Below are positions 1-8,615 of a stretch of DNA of 64,000 nt, in pieces. Source of the stretch: EB88 sp965199135 (GTDB lineage: Bacteria; Acidobacteriota; Terriglobia; Terriglobales; Acidobacteriaceae); NCBI GenBank assembly GCA_965199135.1, contig OZ240685.1, forward strand, positions 2,542,001-2,606,000, given 5' to 3'. The translations under genes were made by a program, and so were the position numbers. Within the stretch, counting starts at the first letter, position 1; each line of letters opens with the position of its first letter. The notes under the pieces were generated by a model, which was given only the letters and a program-made list of their open reading frames with translations, had not been told where the DNA came from and did not search any database.

Positions 1-1
1 C

Positions 2-1378
2 GAGTGCCTGTACGCTCCGCAGGCGGTCACGCTGACCACGCCCTCGGCGGCACTGCCCGCGGCGGCCTATGCCGGCCTGATCTACGGCGCCCCGGTGGGC
101 AACACGGCGGCGGGCACGCTGAGCCCCTGCGGCTACTCCCCGCAGGACCTGTACAAGCTCTATGACCTGAACACCGCGTACAACCAGGGCTACAACGGCG
201 CTGGACAGACCATCGCCATCGTCGACGCCTATGGCTCGCCCACACTGACGGCAGACATCACAGCCTTTGACAGCACCTACAAACTTCCTGCGCTGAGCTC
301 GGCGAACTTCCAGGTGATCGTGCCGGCACCCATTACGAAAACCGACGCAGGCTGGGCAACGGAGACCACGCTGGACGTTGAGTGGGCCCACGCGGTCGCG
401 CCTGGCGCCAAGATCGACCTGATCACTACCGCAACCAACAACAACGACGACCTGCAGGGTGGCGTGCTCTACGCCGTCGAGCACCACCTGGCCAATGTGA
501 TCTCGAACAGCTACGGCAGCCCCGAGCTCTCGAGCGATGCCGAGGCCATCACCTCCTGGGACGAGATCTGCGAGATCGCAGCCTTTGAAGGCATCTCGGT
601 CAACTTCGCGACCGGCGACGATGGCGACTACTTTCTGGATGAAGGTATCGTCGATGTGAGTTCTCCAGCGGACTCGCCCTTCGCGACCGCCGTTGGGGGC
701 ACCAGTGTGGCGACCTCACCCTTCGATGGCTCCACGGTGCAGACCGGCTGGGGTACCAACTACTCGCAGCTTGCCAGCCCGAATGGCGTGCTCGACCCCC
801 CGTTCTCCTACGGCTTCTATTCTGGTTCCGGCGGCGGCGTGAGCCAGTACTTCGCCAAGCCTTACTACCAAAAGGCGCTGCGTGAGCCAACCCGCGCGTT
901 GCCGGATGTCGCCGCGATCGCTGATCCATTTACCGGTGTCGAGGTCATCATGACCGTCGCAGGCGAGCAGGTGGTGGAGGTCTACGGAGGCACCAGCCTC
1001 GCGGCGCCGGTCTTCTCCGCGGAGTGGGCACTGCTCGATCAGCGCTTCGGCTTCCCGCTCGGGCAGGCTGCTCCGTACATCGCGCAGTATGGCACCACTG
1101 CGCTCGTGCAGGACATCGTTCCGCCATCGATGCAGTTCACCGCAAGCGGCATGATCGTTGACGCAAATGGTCAGACCACGGAGTCGGCCGATGCACTTGG
1201 CACCCCGGAGACCACCGAGCCCTTCCTGGGCGCGTTGTGGAATGATGGCGGCGGCTTCGAGTTCTACCTGACCTTCGGCACCGACTCGTCACTGCCGGTG
1301 ATGACCGGCTGGGACCCGGTCACCGGCTGGGGTTCGCTGAACATGGGCAAGATCTTCACCACGCTCGGCGGCCAGTAA
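2..1378 (+). CDS. S53 family serine-carboxyl peptidase (sedolisin/kumamolisin type), 5' end outside the window
   Basis: Secreted acid peptidase. The reading frame is open from base 2, so the prodomain and signal peptide lie upstream of the window; the GTG at 95 is internal. Counting from base 2, the family Ser-Glu-Asp triad is visible: Glu121 and Asp125 (an E-x3-D pair in ETTLD, codons 362-376) and Ser332 in GGTSLAAP (codon 995-997). The oxyanion-hole Asp is likely in ATGDDGD. An Asp near residue 371 (VQDIV) and the terminal GWDPVTGWGS motif are where this family places its calcium site. The segment LPDVAAIADPFTGV also matches the family. Such peptidases are abundant in Acidobacteria growing at acid pH. 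A strong terminator follows. Substrate is unknown. Confidence 0.93.
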   Translation, partial: ECLYAPQAVTLTTPSAALPAAAYAGLIYGAPVGNTAAGTLSPCGYSPQDLYKLYDLNTAYNQGYNGAGQTIAIVDAYGSPTLTADITAFDSTYKLPALSSANFQVIVPAPITKTDAGWATETTLDVEWAHAVAPGAKIDLITTATNNNDDLQGGVLYAVEHHLANVISNSYGSPELSSDAEAITSWDEICEIAAFEGISVNFATGDDGDYFLDEGIVDVSSPADSPFATAVGGTSVATSPFDGSTVQTGWGTNYSQLASPNGVLDPPFSYGFYSGSGGGVSQYFAKPYYQKALREPTRALPDVAAIADPFTGVEVIMTVAGEQVVEVYGGTSLAAPVFSAEWALLDQRFGFPLGQAAPYIAQYGTTALVQDIVPPSMQFTASGMIVDANGQTTESADALGTPETTEPFLGALWNDGGGFEFYLTFGTDSSLPVMTGWDPVTGWGSLNMGKIFTTLGGQ

Positions 1379-1393
1379 GCAGCAGAAGCAAAA

Positions 1394-1444
1394 CCCGGCG
1401 GCGACCCTCCGAGATGTCGGGAGGATTGCCGCCGGCGCCCTTTT
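1394..1444 (+). terminator. Rho-independent terminator after the S53 peptidase
   Basis: Perfect 8-bp arms CCGGCGGC (1395-1402) and GCCGCCGG (1428-1435) enclose an inner CCTCC/GGAGG pairing and are followed closely by TTTT (1441-1444). It separates the peptidase from the following gene, and an ATG at 1414 falls inside the hairpin, which argues against using it as a start. Confidence 0.8.
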
Positions 1445-1458
1445 CGTGCGGAGGCTGC

Positions 1459-1908
1459 ATGCCTGACACCACCGCCGCGTTCTACAACGATCTCGCAGGG
1501 GATAACGCGCTGCCACACCTGCTCTCGGAGGACGATCTCAGGGCGGCGCTCGGGTCCATCGTGAAGAGGCTGCGCCCTGGCGGTGTCCTGCTGGCAACGA
1601 TCCGCGACTACGATGCCCTGCTTGAGACGCGGCCCGGGTTCCAGGGGCCTTCGTTCTTCTCAACTGGTGGTCGCAAGCGCATCGTGCACCAGGTCTGGCG
1701 GTGGGATGGCGACGCTTACGAGGTGCACCTCTACCTCACCCTGGAGACAAAGAGCGGCTGGGTGGTGCGGCATTTTGTCTCGCGCTGTCGGCCGCTGCGC
1801 CGGGCGCGTCTGTCGGCGCTGATGCTTGAGGCCGGCTTCGGTGAGGTCACCTGGCACATGCCCGAGAACACCGGCTTCTACCAGCCGATCGTCACAGGAC
1901 GGGGGTAG
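1459..1908 (+). CDS. Class I SAM-dependent methyltransferase remnant lacking the SAM-binding core (in-frame internal deletion)
   Basis: 149 residues. ATG at 1459 has a good ribosome site (GGAGG 1450-1454). The C-terminal two thirds is a clear Rossmann methyltransferase back half: DNALPHLL, RLRPGG, IRDYD, IVHQVW and GFYQPIV. The first 14 residues resemble the usual N-terminus (FYNDLAG), but the roughly 90 residues that should follow, with the glycine-rich SAM-binding motif I and the acidic motif II, are absent: FYNDLAGD runs directly into DNALPHLL. Full-length relatives are about 240 aa. The frame is intact and the fold is broken, so catalysis is unlikely. Either a young in-frame deletion or a protein kept for another role; I favour loss of function. 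Confidence 0.72.
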   Translation: MPDTTAAFYNDLAGDNALPHLLSEDDLRAALGSIVKRLRPGGVLLATIRDYDALLETRPGFQGPSFFSTGGRKRIVHQVWRWDGDAYEVHLYLTLETKSGWVVRHFVSRCRPLRRARLSALMLEAGFGEVTWHMPENTGFYQPIVTGRG

Positions 1909-1956
1909 CTCCGCGGCCTGGTACTGGTCCTGAAACGACCTGTTACCCTCGCGAAA

Positions 1957-4500
1957 GTGACCCTGTTCTGCGATGTCGCACTGCCTGTCCCGCTCGACCG
2001 TGTCTGGACCTACCGCTGTCCTGAAGAGGAGCCTGCGCCAGAGATCGGTACGCGGGTGCTGGTGCCGTTTCGCAACGAGAAGATGAGCGGCATCGTGGTG
2101 CGAGTCCACGAGGATCCGCCACCGGTCGAGGCGAAGCCGCTGCTCGCGGTGCTGGATCGTGAGGCCCTGGTCGGTCGCGACCTGATGCAGCTGGCCGAGT
2201 GGATTGCCGGCTACTATCTCTGTCCCCTTGGTGAAGTTTTGCGCACCATGTTGCCCCTGGTGGCCGAAGTGCGCAAGCGTGTGCTGCTGCGCATCGCGGA
2301 GGCGGGGCGGAATGCGCTCTACGCCGGGGCAGAGCAGGGTTCGTCGCGCCGCTCGCGCCGCACGCCGGCTGAGCAGGACCTCGAGTACAGCGTGCTGAAC
2401 TACCTTGAAAATGGCGAGGCTGCGCGGGTAAGCAGCATCCGCACCGCCACCGGCGTGGGCAAAGAGCTGCTCGATGGCATGCTGCGCAAAAAGTGGCTCC
2501 TGCGTGAAACCGAAGCCGAGGCACGCAAGGCGGAGCGGACGGTGCGCTGGGCCGTGCTGCCGGAAGCCCTGCTCGATGTACCCCGGGACGCCGCCGGCGA
2601 AGCCTCCGCGCGTCTGCCCAGGTTGAACGAAAACCAGCAACGCATCCTGGCCGAGCTGGCAGGCGCAGGCGGCGCGCTGCCGCTCCCGGAGTTGCGCATG
2701 CTCCTCGCGGCGGGATCGGAAACTGCGCCTCCACAATCCACGCTTGGCAGTCTGGTACGGCGAGGCCTCGTGCTTGTGGAAGACCGTCCGCTTGCGTTCC
2801 ATATATCTGCTCTTGGCTCGACCGCAGCACATCAGCACCGGCTGAATGGTTCGCAGGCAGTGGCGCTCGAGGCCATCCTCGCTGCCATGGGGGGTGAGCA
2901 GTTCCAGCCCATGCTGCTCCATGGTGTGACCGGATCGGGAAAGACCGCGGTCTACCTGCAGGCGATGAAGGCAGCGCTGGCGCAGGGCAGGGGCTCGCTG
3001 CTGCTGGTCCCGGAGATTGGACTGACGCCCGCGATGTCGGGCCAGATGCATGCTGCTTTTGGCGCGGAGGTCGCGCTGCTCCACTCGGCGCTCACGCCGG
3101 AAGAGCGAGCCGAACAGTGGCACCGCATCCGGCGAGGGGAGGCACGCGTGGTGGTCGGTACGCGCTCCGCGGTGTTTGCGCCGGTTGCAGAACTAGGCCT
3201 GCTGATTGTCGATGAAGAACACGACAGCAGCTACAAGCAGGAAGAGATGCCGCGCTACCACGCCCGCGACGTCGCGGTGATGCGAGCCAAGCTGCTCAAC
3301 ACCACTGTCGTGCTCGGCTCGGCAACGCCTTCGCTCGAGAGCTGGGGCAATGCACAGCGTGGCCGGTATGCGCTCCTGACCATGGCCGAGCGCGTGAACA
3401 AGCGGCCACTGCCCGAGGTCGAGCTGGTCGACATGCGCAACGAATTTCGCGAGACCGGGCAGGAGCATCTGTTCGCCCGCAAGCTGATTGAAGAGACGCA
3501 GAAGACGCTTGATCGTGGCGAACAGGCGATCATCCTGCTCAACCGGCGGGGCTACTCCTATGTGGCAATGTGTCGGGCCTGCGGCGACAAGATCGAGTGC
3601 GAGAACTGCGCGATCTCGCTGACCCTGCACAAAGCCTCCTTCGGAGTCGACCTTGATGCCAACGATCATGCCTCGACCCGCGATCGGCTGGAGTGCCACT
3701 ACTGCGGTTACAAAACGCGTGTCCCCTCCCGCTGCCCGAAATGCGACTCCGAGCACCTCTACTATCTGGGCGCAGGCTCGCAGCAGGGTGAGGAGCGGCT
3801 TGCGGAGCTTTTCCCTGGGGCACGCATCGGGCGGATGGATCGCGACACTGTCCGCGGCCGCTTCGACATGGAGCGTCTGCTGACCCGTTTGCATTCGGGC
3901 GAGATCAACCTGCTTGTCGGCACGCAGATGATTGCGAAAGGCCATGACATCCATGGTGTGACGCTGGTGGGGGTGGTGGGCTGTGACCATGCGTTGGGTT
4001 TGCCGGACTTCCGCGCGGCCGAGCGGGTGTTCCAGCTCCTCACCCAGGTATCCGGCCGTGCCGGCCGCGGCAATCTCCCGGGGAAAGTCCTGGTGCAGAC
4101 CTACCACGCCGACCATTACGCAATTGACTGCGCCTCGCGGCACGACTTCCAGGGCTTTGTGGATCGGGAGATGAAGCTTCGTCGCTACATGCACTATCCG
4201 CCCTTTGCCGTGCTGGCGAACCTGGTAGTGCAGAGCGATCGACTGGAGGAAGCTGCGGACTGGGCCGCACGCCTGGGTCAGTGGTTTCGAGAGACACCCC
4301 TCGAGGGGGTGCGTGTCCTGGGTCCGGCGACAGCGCCCCTGTCGAAAGTGAAACGGATCTACCGGTTCCACCTGGTAGTCAAGGCTTCCGGGCGCAACCA
4401 TCTCCACAGCGCCTTGCGAGGGGCACTGCTGTTCGCCGATGGTGCAGCGATCCCACGGCGGAACCTGGTCGTGGATGTGGACGCCATCCACCTGATGTAA
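1957..4500 (+). CDS. priA: Primosomal protein N' (replication restart helicase PriA)
   Basis: 847 residues, normal length for PriA, which recognises stalled forks and D-loops and loads the replicative helicase. N-terminal DNA-binding part (about 1-200) begins VALPVPLDRVWTYRC. Helicase core: Walker A GVTGSGKT at residues 323-330, Walker B DEEH at 419-422, GSATPS motif III. Two paired zinc sites start at Cys539 (CRACG, CENC, CHYCG, CPKC). Helicase motifs GTQMIAKGHD and QVSGRAGRG are present. GTG start at 1957; no clear Shine-Dalgarno, but a TACCCT box ends 7 nt upstream, so the message may be leaderless. Downstream gene HU is convergent. Confidence 0.97.
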   Translation: MTLFCDVALPVPLDRVWTYRCPEEEPAPEIGTRVLVPFRNEKMSGIVVRVHEDPPPVEAKPLLAVLDREALVGRDLMQLAEWIAGYYLCPLGEVLRTMLPLVAEVRKRVLLRIAEAGRNALYAGAEQGSSRRSRRTPAEQDLEYSVLNYLENGEAARVSSIRTATGVGKELLDGMLRKKWLLRETEAEARKAERTVRWAVLPEALLDVPRDAAGEASARLPRLNENQQRILAELAGAGGALPLPELRMLLAAGSETAPPQSTLGSLVRRGLVLVEDRPLAFHISALGSTAAHQHRLNGSQAVALEAILAAMGGEQFQPMLLHGVTGSGKTAVYLQAMKAALAQGRGSLLLVPEIGLTPAMSGQMHAAFGAEVALLHSALTPEERAEQWHRIRRGEARVVVGTRSAVFAPVAELGLLIVDEEHDSSYKQEEMPRYHARDVAVMRAKLLNTTVVLGSATPSLESWGNAQRGRYALLTMAERVNKRPLPEVELVDMRNEFRETGQEHLFARKLIEETQKTLDRGEQAIILLNRRGYSYVAMCRACGDKIECENCAISLTLHKASFGVDLDANDHASTRDRLECHYCGYKTRVPSRCPKCDSEHLYYLGAGSQQGEERLAELFPGARIGRMDRDTVRGRFDMERLLTRLHSGEINLLVGTQMIAKGHDIHGVTLVGVVGCDHALGLPDFRAAERVFQLLTQVSGRAGRGNLPGKVLVQTYHADHYAIDCASRHDFQGFVDREMKLRRYMHYPPFAVLANLVVQSDRLEEAADWAARLGQWFRETPLEGVRVLGPATAPLSKVKRIYRFHLVVKASGRNHLHSALRGALLFADGAAIPRRNLVVDVDAIHLM

Positions 4501-4508
4501 GCCCGTAG

Positions 4509-4778
4509 CTAGTCGATCAGTTGCAGCTCCTTACCGGGCTTGAACCGGACGGCGCGCCCAGGGGTGATCGTTACCTCGGTACCGGTGCGCGGGTTGCGTC
4601 CTATTCCTGTTTTGCGCGGTCGGACGTTGAAAACCCCGAAACCGCGAAGTTCAATACGTTCCCCAGATGCCAAGGCCTGCTTGAGTCCTTCAAAAATGGT
4701 GTCTACAGCGGCTTCTGCCTTTGACCGAGATAAGCCGGTGCGCTCCACAACCTGCTGGATGATGTCCTGTTTGATCAT
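4509..4778 (-). CDS. HU/IHF family DNA-binding protein
   Basis: 89-residue histone-like protein that bends DNA as a dimer and compacts the nucleoid. Begins MIKQDIIQQV; carries the family signature GFGVF...RKTGIGRNPRTG and a beta-arm ending in PGRAVRFKPGK. The longer reading frame upstream is not used: ATG at 4778 is preceded by AGGAAA at a suitable distance and begins exactly where the family does. It lies alone on the minus strand between priA (convergent) and dcd (divergent). The sequence does not settle HU versus an IHF-like subunit; the pattern around RNPRTGTEV fits either. Confidence 0.93.
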   Translation of the reverse strand: MIKQDIIQQVVERTGLSRSKAEAAVDTIFEGLKQALASGERIELRGFGVFNVRPRKTGIGRNPRTGTEVTITPGRAVRFKPGKELQLID

Positions 4779-4920
4779 TTTTCCTGTCTCGCCTGGTATC
4801 CCTCTGTCCTTTGCGGATCGGGGCGGCCTCCCGTAAGATGCAGATTCAAACCGTTGTATTCGGAATATGAGGAGCGGACCTGTACCTAAGTCACGTCTCT
4901 GCTTCCGGCCTTGGAGTTTC

Positions 4921-5475
4921 ATGTCGATCAAGAGTGATCGCTGGATCCGCGAACAGGCGGCCCAGCACGAAATGATTGCGCCCTTCAGCGAGAAGCAGGT
5001 CAAAGAGGGCGTAATCTCCTACGGTCTCTCCTCCTATGGCTACGATCTCAGGGTCGCCGACGAGTTCAAGATCTTCACCAATGTGAACAGCGCCGTGATC
5101 GACCCGAAGAACTTTGACGAACGCTCCTTTGTGACCGTACATGCGCCCTCAGTCATCATTCCCCCAAATTCGTTCGCGCTGGCCCGCTCGGTAGAGTACT
5201 TCCGGATACCACGCGATGTACTTACCATTTGCGTGGGCAAATCGACCTACGCACGCTGCGGCATCATCGTGAATGTGACCCCTTTCGAGCCGGAATGGCA
5301 GGGCTTTGTGACCCTCGAGATCTCAAACACCACCCCTTTGCCTGCAAAGGTGTATGCAAACGAAGGATTGTGCCAGATCCTGTTCTTCCAGTCCGATGAG
5401 CCATGCGAGGTAAGCTACGCGGACCGGCGTGGAAAATACCAGGGCCAGCATGGCATTGTTCTGCCGAAGCTCTGA
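4921..5475 (+). CDS. dcd: dCTP deaminase
   Basis: Deaminates dCTP to dUTP as first step of dTTP synthesis in the cytosol; homotrimer of the dUTPase-like fold. 184 residues from ATG 4921 (MSIKSDRWIR), the usual length; an in-frame ATG at 4867 would add 18 unmatched residues. Family motifs: GLSSYGYDLRVAD, GKSTYARCG, the catalytic-region Glu in EPEWQGFVTLEISN, EGLCQILFF and the C-terminal GKYQGQHGIVLP. The terminal motif fits the mono-functional deaminase. Divergent from the HU gene; a terminator lies 100 nt downstream. Confidence 0.95.
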   Translation: MSIKSDRWIREQAAQHEMIAPFSEKQVKEGVISYGLSSYGYDLRVADEFKIFTNVNSAVIDPKNFDERSFVTVHAPSVIIPPNSFALARSVEYFRIPRDVLTICVGKSTYARCGIIVNVTPFEPEWQGFVTLEISNTTPLPAKVYANEGLCQILFFQSDEPCEVSYADRRGKYQGQHGIVLPKL

Positions 5476-5873
5476 TATCCACAGCTTGCACAGGCCTACA
5501 CAGAAGTAATGTTGCGTCGTTCAGACTTTGGTTATACAAAGTAATCAGTAACAACGCAGATCTGGGGAACGGGGCTGGGAAACCAGCCCCCCTTTTTTTG
5601 TCCCGGAATGCCTGTATTTTCATCCCTTGTCCTGCACCGGTAAGTTCGCCAGAGGACGCCAAGGTCCAGGCAGTTGTCGGCGCGTGCAGACAGCCCGCGC
5701 ACTTTTTTCCGGTCCAGTGTTGTTTCTTCCCGGCGCCTGAAGTGCAAATTGATGCAGGCGGGATACTGCTTCCTTCCATGTTCGTGCATCGTACTGTGTC
5801 GAAAGCACTTGGCGAAGGCGTGTATCGCACTGCCACGGTTCTTATATCGGTCCGACTGAATTGGGGAGAGTTT
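5476..5873 (+). other. 398-nt gene-free region with possible small RNA
   Basis: No protein gene could be supported. It contains a TATACA box (5533-5538) with a TTGCGT hexamer 15 nt upstream (5512-5517) and, about 35 nt later, the strong terminator at 5571-5599. These could bracket a transcript of about 55 nt (roughly 5545-5599). The remainder (5600-5873) would be the leader and promoter region of the SYLF gene; apart from the GGGGAGAG ribosome site near 5863 I see no clear signal in it. Confidence 0.4.
5571..5599 (+). terminator. Strong rho-independent terminator
   Basis: Perfect 8-bp stem GGGGCTGG (5571-5578) and CCAGCCCC (5583-5590) with a GAAA tetraloop, then CC and seven T (5593-5599). 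It ends transcription from dcd and/or from the putative short transcript in this gap. Confidence 0.92.
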
Positions 5874-6572
5874 ATGAAAAAGCAGCTGTTAGCACTTCTT
5901 TGCATCGCAGGCTTGAGCATCCCGGCGTTTGCTGGTGACAAGGCTTCTGACAAGGACACCATCGACAAGCGGCTCGCCGCGAGCACCGCGACACTGAACG
6001 AGATCATGGCAACGCCGGACAAGGCGATTCCGAACTCGATCCTCAAGCAGGCAACCTGCGTGGGCGTGATTCCAGGCCTGTTGAAGGGTGCATTCATCTT
6101 CGGCGCAGAGTATGGCCAGGGCGTGGTCACCTGCCGCACCGGCCATGGATGGAGCGCTCCTGCTTTCATCAAGATGACGGGTGGCTCGTTTGGCTTCCAG
6201 ATCGGTGGCTCCGGCACCGACCTCGTCCTGGTTGCGGTCAACCAGAAGGGCTTCCAGGATCTGCTGAAGAGCAAGTTCAAGATTGGCGGCGATGCTTCCG
6301 CGGCTGCGGGTCCAGTCGGGCGCGATGCCGAGGCTGCAACCGACTGGAAGCTGCGCTCTGAGCTTCTGACCTGGTCACGTTCGAAGGGTCTGTTTGCTGG
6401 TATCGATCTGAAGGGAACCGCTGTCTTCGAGAACACCGATGACACCACGACCTTCTACGGTCAGCCGCACACCTTTGAGCAGATCCTGAAGGGCAACGTT
6501 CTGCCCCCGCCGGATGCGATGGGCTTCATCCACACCGTCGCCAAGTACTTCCGTACCTCGCAGAACTCCTAA
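5874..6572 (+). CDS. SYLF/YSC84-domain lipid-binding protein, exported
   Basis: 232 residues from ATG 5874 (ribosome site GGGGAGAG about 6 nt upstream); the open frame upstream is non-coding leader. N-terminal signal peptide MKKQLLALLCIAGLSIPAFA with an AFA-type cleavage site places it in the periplasm or outside. The body is the Ysc84 actin-binding/SYLF fold, known in eukaryotes to bind phosphoinositides: CVGVIPGLLKGAFIFG, GQGVVTCR, WSAPAFIKMTGGSFGFQIG, LLKSKFKIGGDASAAAGPVGR. Its bacterial role is unsettled. It stands alone between two terminators. Confidence 0.92.
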   Translation: MKKQLLALLCIAGLSIPAFAGDKASDKDTIDKRLAASTATLNEIMATPDKAIPNSILKQATCVGVIPGLLKGAFIFGAEYGQGVVTCRTGHGWSAPAFIKMTGGSFGFQIGGSGTDLVLVAVNQKGFQDLLKSKFKIGGDASAAAGPVGRDAEAATDWKLRSELLTWSRSKGLFAGIDLKGTAVFENTDDTTTFYGQPHTFEQILKGNVLPPPDAMGFIHTVAKYFRTSQNS

Positions 6573-6593
6573 CCACCGGAGCGCGGGACCCAG

Positions 6594-6617
6594 GCCGGCC
6601 CTTCGGGGCCGGCTTTC
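6594..6617 (+). terminator. Rho-independent terminator after the SYLF gene
   Basis: Perfect 8-bp stem GCCGGCCC (6594-6601) and GGGCCGGC (6606-6613) with a TTCG tetraloop, then TTTCTCG. A TACACT box just downstream (6641-6646) is a plausible -10 element for the acyltransferase operon. Confidence 0.85.
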
Positions 6618-6682
6618 TCGTGTTGCGGCGTCGCAGCGGATACACTCAAGCCTGGTAGGGGGACAAGGATCTGCGCGAGTCG

Positions 6683-7570
6683 TTGGAATTCTGGGTATTG
6701 CGCATCCTGATTGTCGCCCTCCGCGTTCTCCCCAGGCACACGGCACGTCTAGTGGGAGCGGGACTCGGTGCACTGGCCTACCACCTGCTTTCGAAACTGC
6801 GTCGCACTGGCGAACAAAACCTTCGACTCGCCTTTCCCGAGGCCGCTGACGCCTGGCGGGAGGAAACGCTGCGGCGCATGTACCGCAACCTTGGCTGGCA
6901 GCTTGCCGAGTTCTGCCGGATGTCGGGCTACACGCCAGCCATCACCCAGGACTTCATCCGCTACGAAGGGCTCCAGCATTTTCTCGACGCGCACGCGAAA
7001 CGGCGTGGCGTGCTGATCGTGACCGGCCATCTCGGCGCCTGGGAGCTCTCGAGTTTCTATCACTCCCTCATGGGTCACCCGATGAGCATGGTCATTCGGC
7101 GACTCGACAACCCACGGGTCGATGCCTTCGTCAACCGGATCCGCTGCCTCCATGGCAACCAGGTGCTGCACAAGGACGATTTCGCGCGTGGGCTGCTCTC
7201 GGCGGTGCGCGGCGGACGGTCCATCGGCATCCTCATGGACACCAACATGACGCCACCACAGGGGGTATTTGTGCCTTTCTTTGGGGTTCCAGCGTGTACT
7301 GCCTCGGGTCTGGCGCGTGTGGCAGCGAAGACCGGCGCGGCGGTTTTGCCGGGCTGCCTGCTGTGGCATGAAGACGAGGCGAAGTACGTACTGCACTTCT
7401 ACCCCGAGATCCCCATGGAGCATTCGGGCGACGCCGAGGCCGACGCCATCGAGAACACCGCTCGCTGCACCGCGGCCTTGGAATCGATCATCCGTGCCTA
7501 CCCGGACCAGTGGCTCTGGGTACATCGCCGGTGGAAGACGCGACCCGAGAAGCAATCTGCCATCTACTAG
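6683..7570 (+). CDS. LpxL/HtrB-family lysophospholipid (lipid A) acyltransferase
   Basis: 295 residues. Transfers a secondary acyl chain to lipid A or a related lipid at the inner-membrane face. The N-terminal hydrophobic stretch WVLRILIVALRVLP anchors it. The family H-x4-E/D catalytic motif is His116...Glu121 in GHLGAWE; further blocks are MVIRRLDNP, GILMDTNM and PFFGVPACTASGLARVA. Start is uncertain: the TTG at 6683 lies 13 nt from the AAGGA at 6665-6669, and an in-frame CTG at 6671 is closer. lpxD follows after 9 nt, which supports a lipid A role. Three lipid-envelope genes appear to form an operon. Confidence 0.88.
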   Translation: MEFWVLRILIVALRVLPRHTARLVGAGLGALAYHLLSKLRRTGEQNLRLAFPEAADAWREETLRRMYRNLGWQLAEFCRMSGYTPAITQDFIRYEGLQHFLDAHAKRRGVLIVTGHLGAWELSSFYHSLMGHPMSMVIRRLDNPRVDAFVNRIRCLHGNQVLHKDDFARGLLSAVRGGRSIGILMDTNMTPPQGVFVPFFGVPACTASGLARVAAKTGAAVLPGCLLWHEDEAKYVLHFYPEIPMEHSGDAEADAIENTARCTAALESIIRAYPDQWLWVHRRWKTRPEKQSAIY

Positions 7571-7579
7571 AGTGGAGGT

Positions 7580-8614
7580 ATGACCCTGCGCTCTCACGAT
7601 GGGAAGCAGACACTCGGCGCACTCGCGCACCAGCTCGGGGCGGAACTCCTGCCTGCGGACGCTGGGGCGCTTCCTGTGTCCCGGGTGGGAGCGTTTGCAG
7701 AGGCAGACGAGCAGACATTGCTGTTCGCAGCGAGCGCCTCGGCGCTCGCTGCTGCCTGCGCCACGCAAGCTGCCGCAGTGTTCACAACGGCCGCGCTTGC
7801 CGCGGAGGCTGATCGAGGCAAGCCGCTGCTTGTGTGTGACCAGCCAAAGCTCTTCTTCGCGCGTGCTGCAGGTGTGCTTCGCCAGGTCGCTGAGTCGACG
7901 GGTGTGCATCCGCAGGCATTGGTTGCGCCCGATGCTGTGCTGGGCGAGCGCGTCTCGATCGAAGCATTCGCGGTGATCGGCGCCGGGGCGCAGCTTGGCG
8001 ATGACGTACATATAGGCGCGGGAACGGTGATTGGCGCAGATTGCGTCCTCGGTCCCGGATCGCAGGTCTACCCCCGCTCTGTGCTCTATCCCCGCGTGGT
8101 GCTGGGTGCGCGCGTCGTCGTGCATGCCGGAGCGGTGCTGGGTTCGGACGGCTTTGGCTACGTGCGCGACCGGACAAGCGGCGCCTATCTGCAGTTTCCG
8201 CAGCAGGGGCGCCTTGTGATCGGGGATGATGTCGAGATCGGCGCCAACACCACGATCGACCGGGGCGCCCTCGAGGAAACGCGTATCGGCCGGGGTGTGA
8301 AGCTCGACAACCTGGTGCATGTCGGGCACAACGTCACGGTGGGGGAGGATGTGGTGATCGCGGCGCAAACCGGCATCTCCGGCTCAAGCAGCATCGGGCG
8401 CGGCGCGGTCGTCGCCGGGCAGGTCGGGATCGCGGATCATGTCACGATCGGCGAGGGCGCGATCCTGGGCGCGCAGTGCGGCGTGCCTTCTCAGAAAGAG
8501 ATACGCGGACCCGGGGTGCTGTTCTGGGGAACCCCAGCCCGCCCGATCACCCAATACCTGAAGGAACTGGCAACACTGGCCCGGCTCACCAAGGCCGGCC
8601 GCAAGGGGCGTTGA
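7580..8614 (+). CDS. lpxD: UDP-3-O-(3-hydroxyacyl)glucosamine N-acyltransferase
   Basis: Third committed enzyme of lipid A synthesis; adds a hydroxyacyl chain from ACP to the 2-amino group of UDP-acyl-glucosamine. 344 residues: an N-terminal uridine-binding domain (1-105) then a left-handed beta-helix of hexapeptide repeats. His250 in DNLVHVGHNV is the probable catalytic base; GSDGFGY and GANTTIDRGA are family blocks. The protein has the C-terminal helical tail (QYLKELATLARL). ATG 7580 is separated from a GGAGG by one base only, an unusually short spacing, so translation may depend on coupling to the gene before it. Confidence 0.95.
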   Translation: MTLRSHDGKQTLGALAHQLGAELLPADAGALPVSRVGAFAEADEQTLLFAASASALAAACATQAAAVFTTAALAAEADRGKPLLVCDQPKLFFARAAGVLRQVAESTGVHPQALVAPDAVLGERVSIEAFAVIGAGAQLGDDVHIGAGTVIGADCVLGPGSQVYPRSVLYPRVVLGARVVVHAGAVLGSDGFGYVRDRTSGAYLQFPQQGRLVIGDDVEIGANTTIDRGALEETRIGRGVKLDNLVHVGHNVTVGEDVVIAAQTGISGSSSIGRGAVVAGQVGIADHVTIGEGAILGAQCGVPSQKEIRGPGVLFWGTPARPITQYLKELATLARLTKAGRKGR

Positions 8615-8615
8615 G

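Noticed and set aside
6749..8368. Long open frame (539 codons) on the minus strand
   Set aside because: Antisense shadow of the acyltransferase and lpxD; no family motif, and both sense genes are certain.
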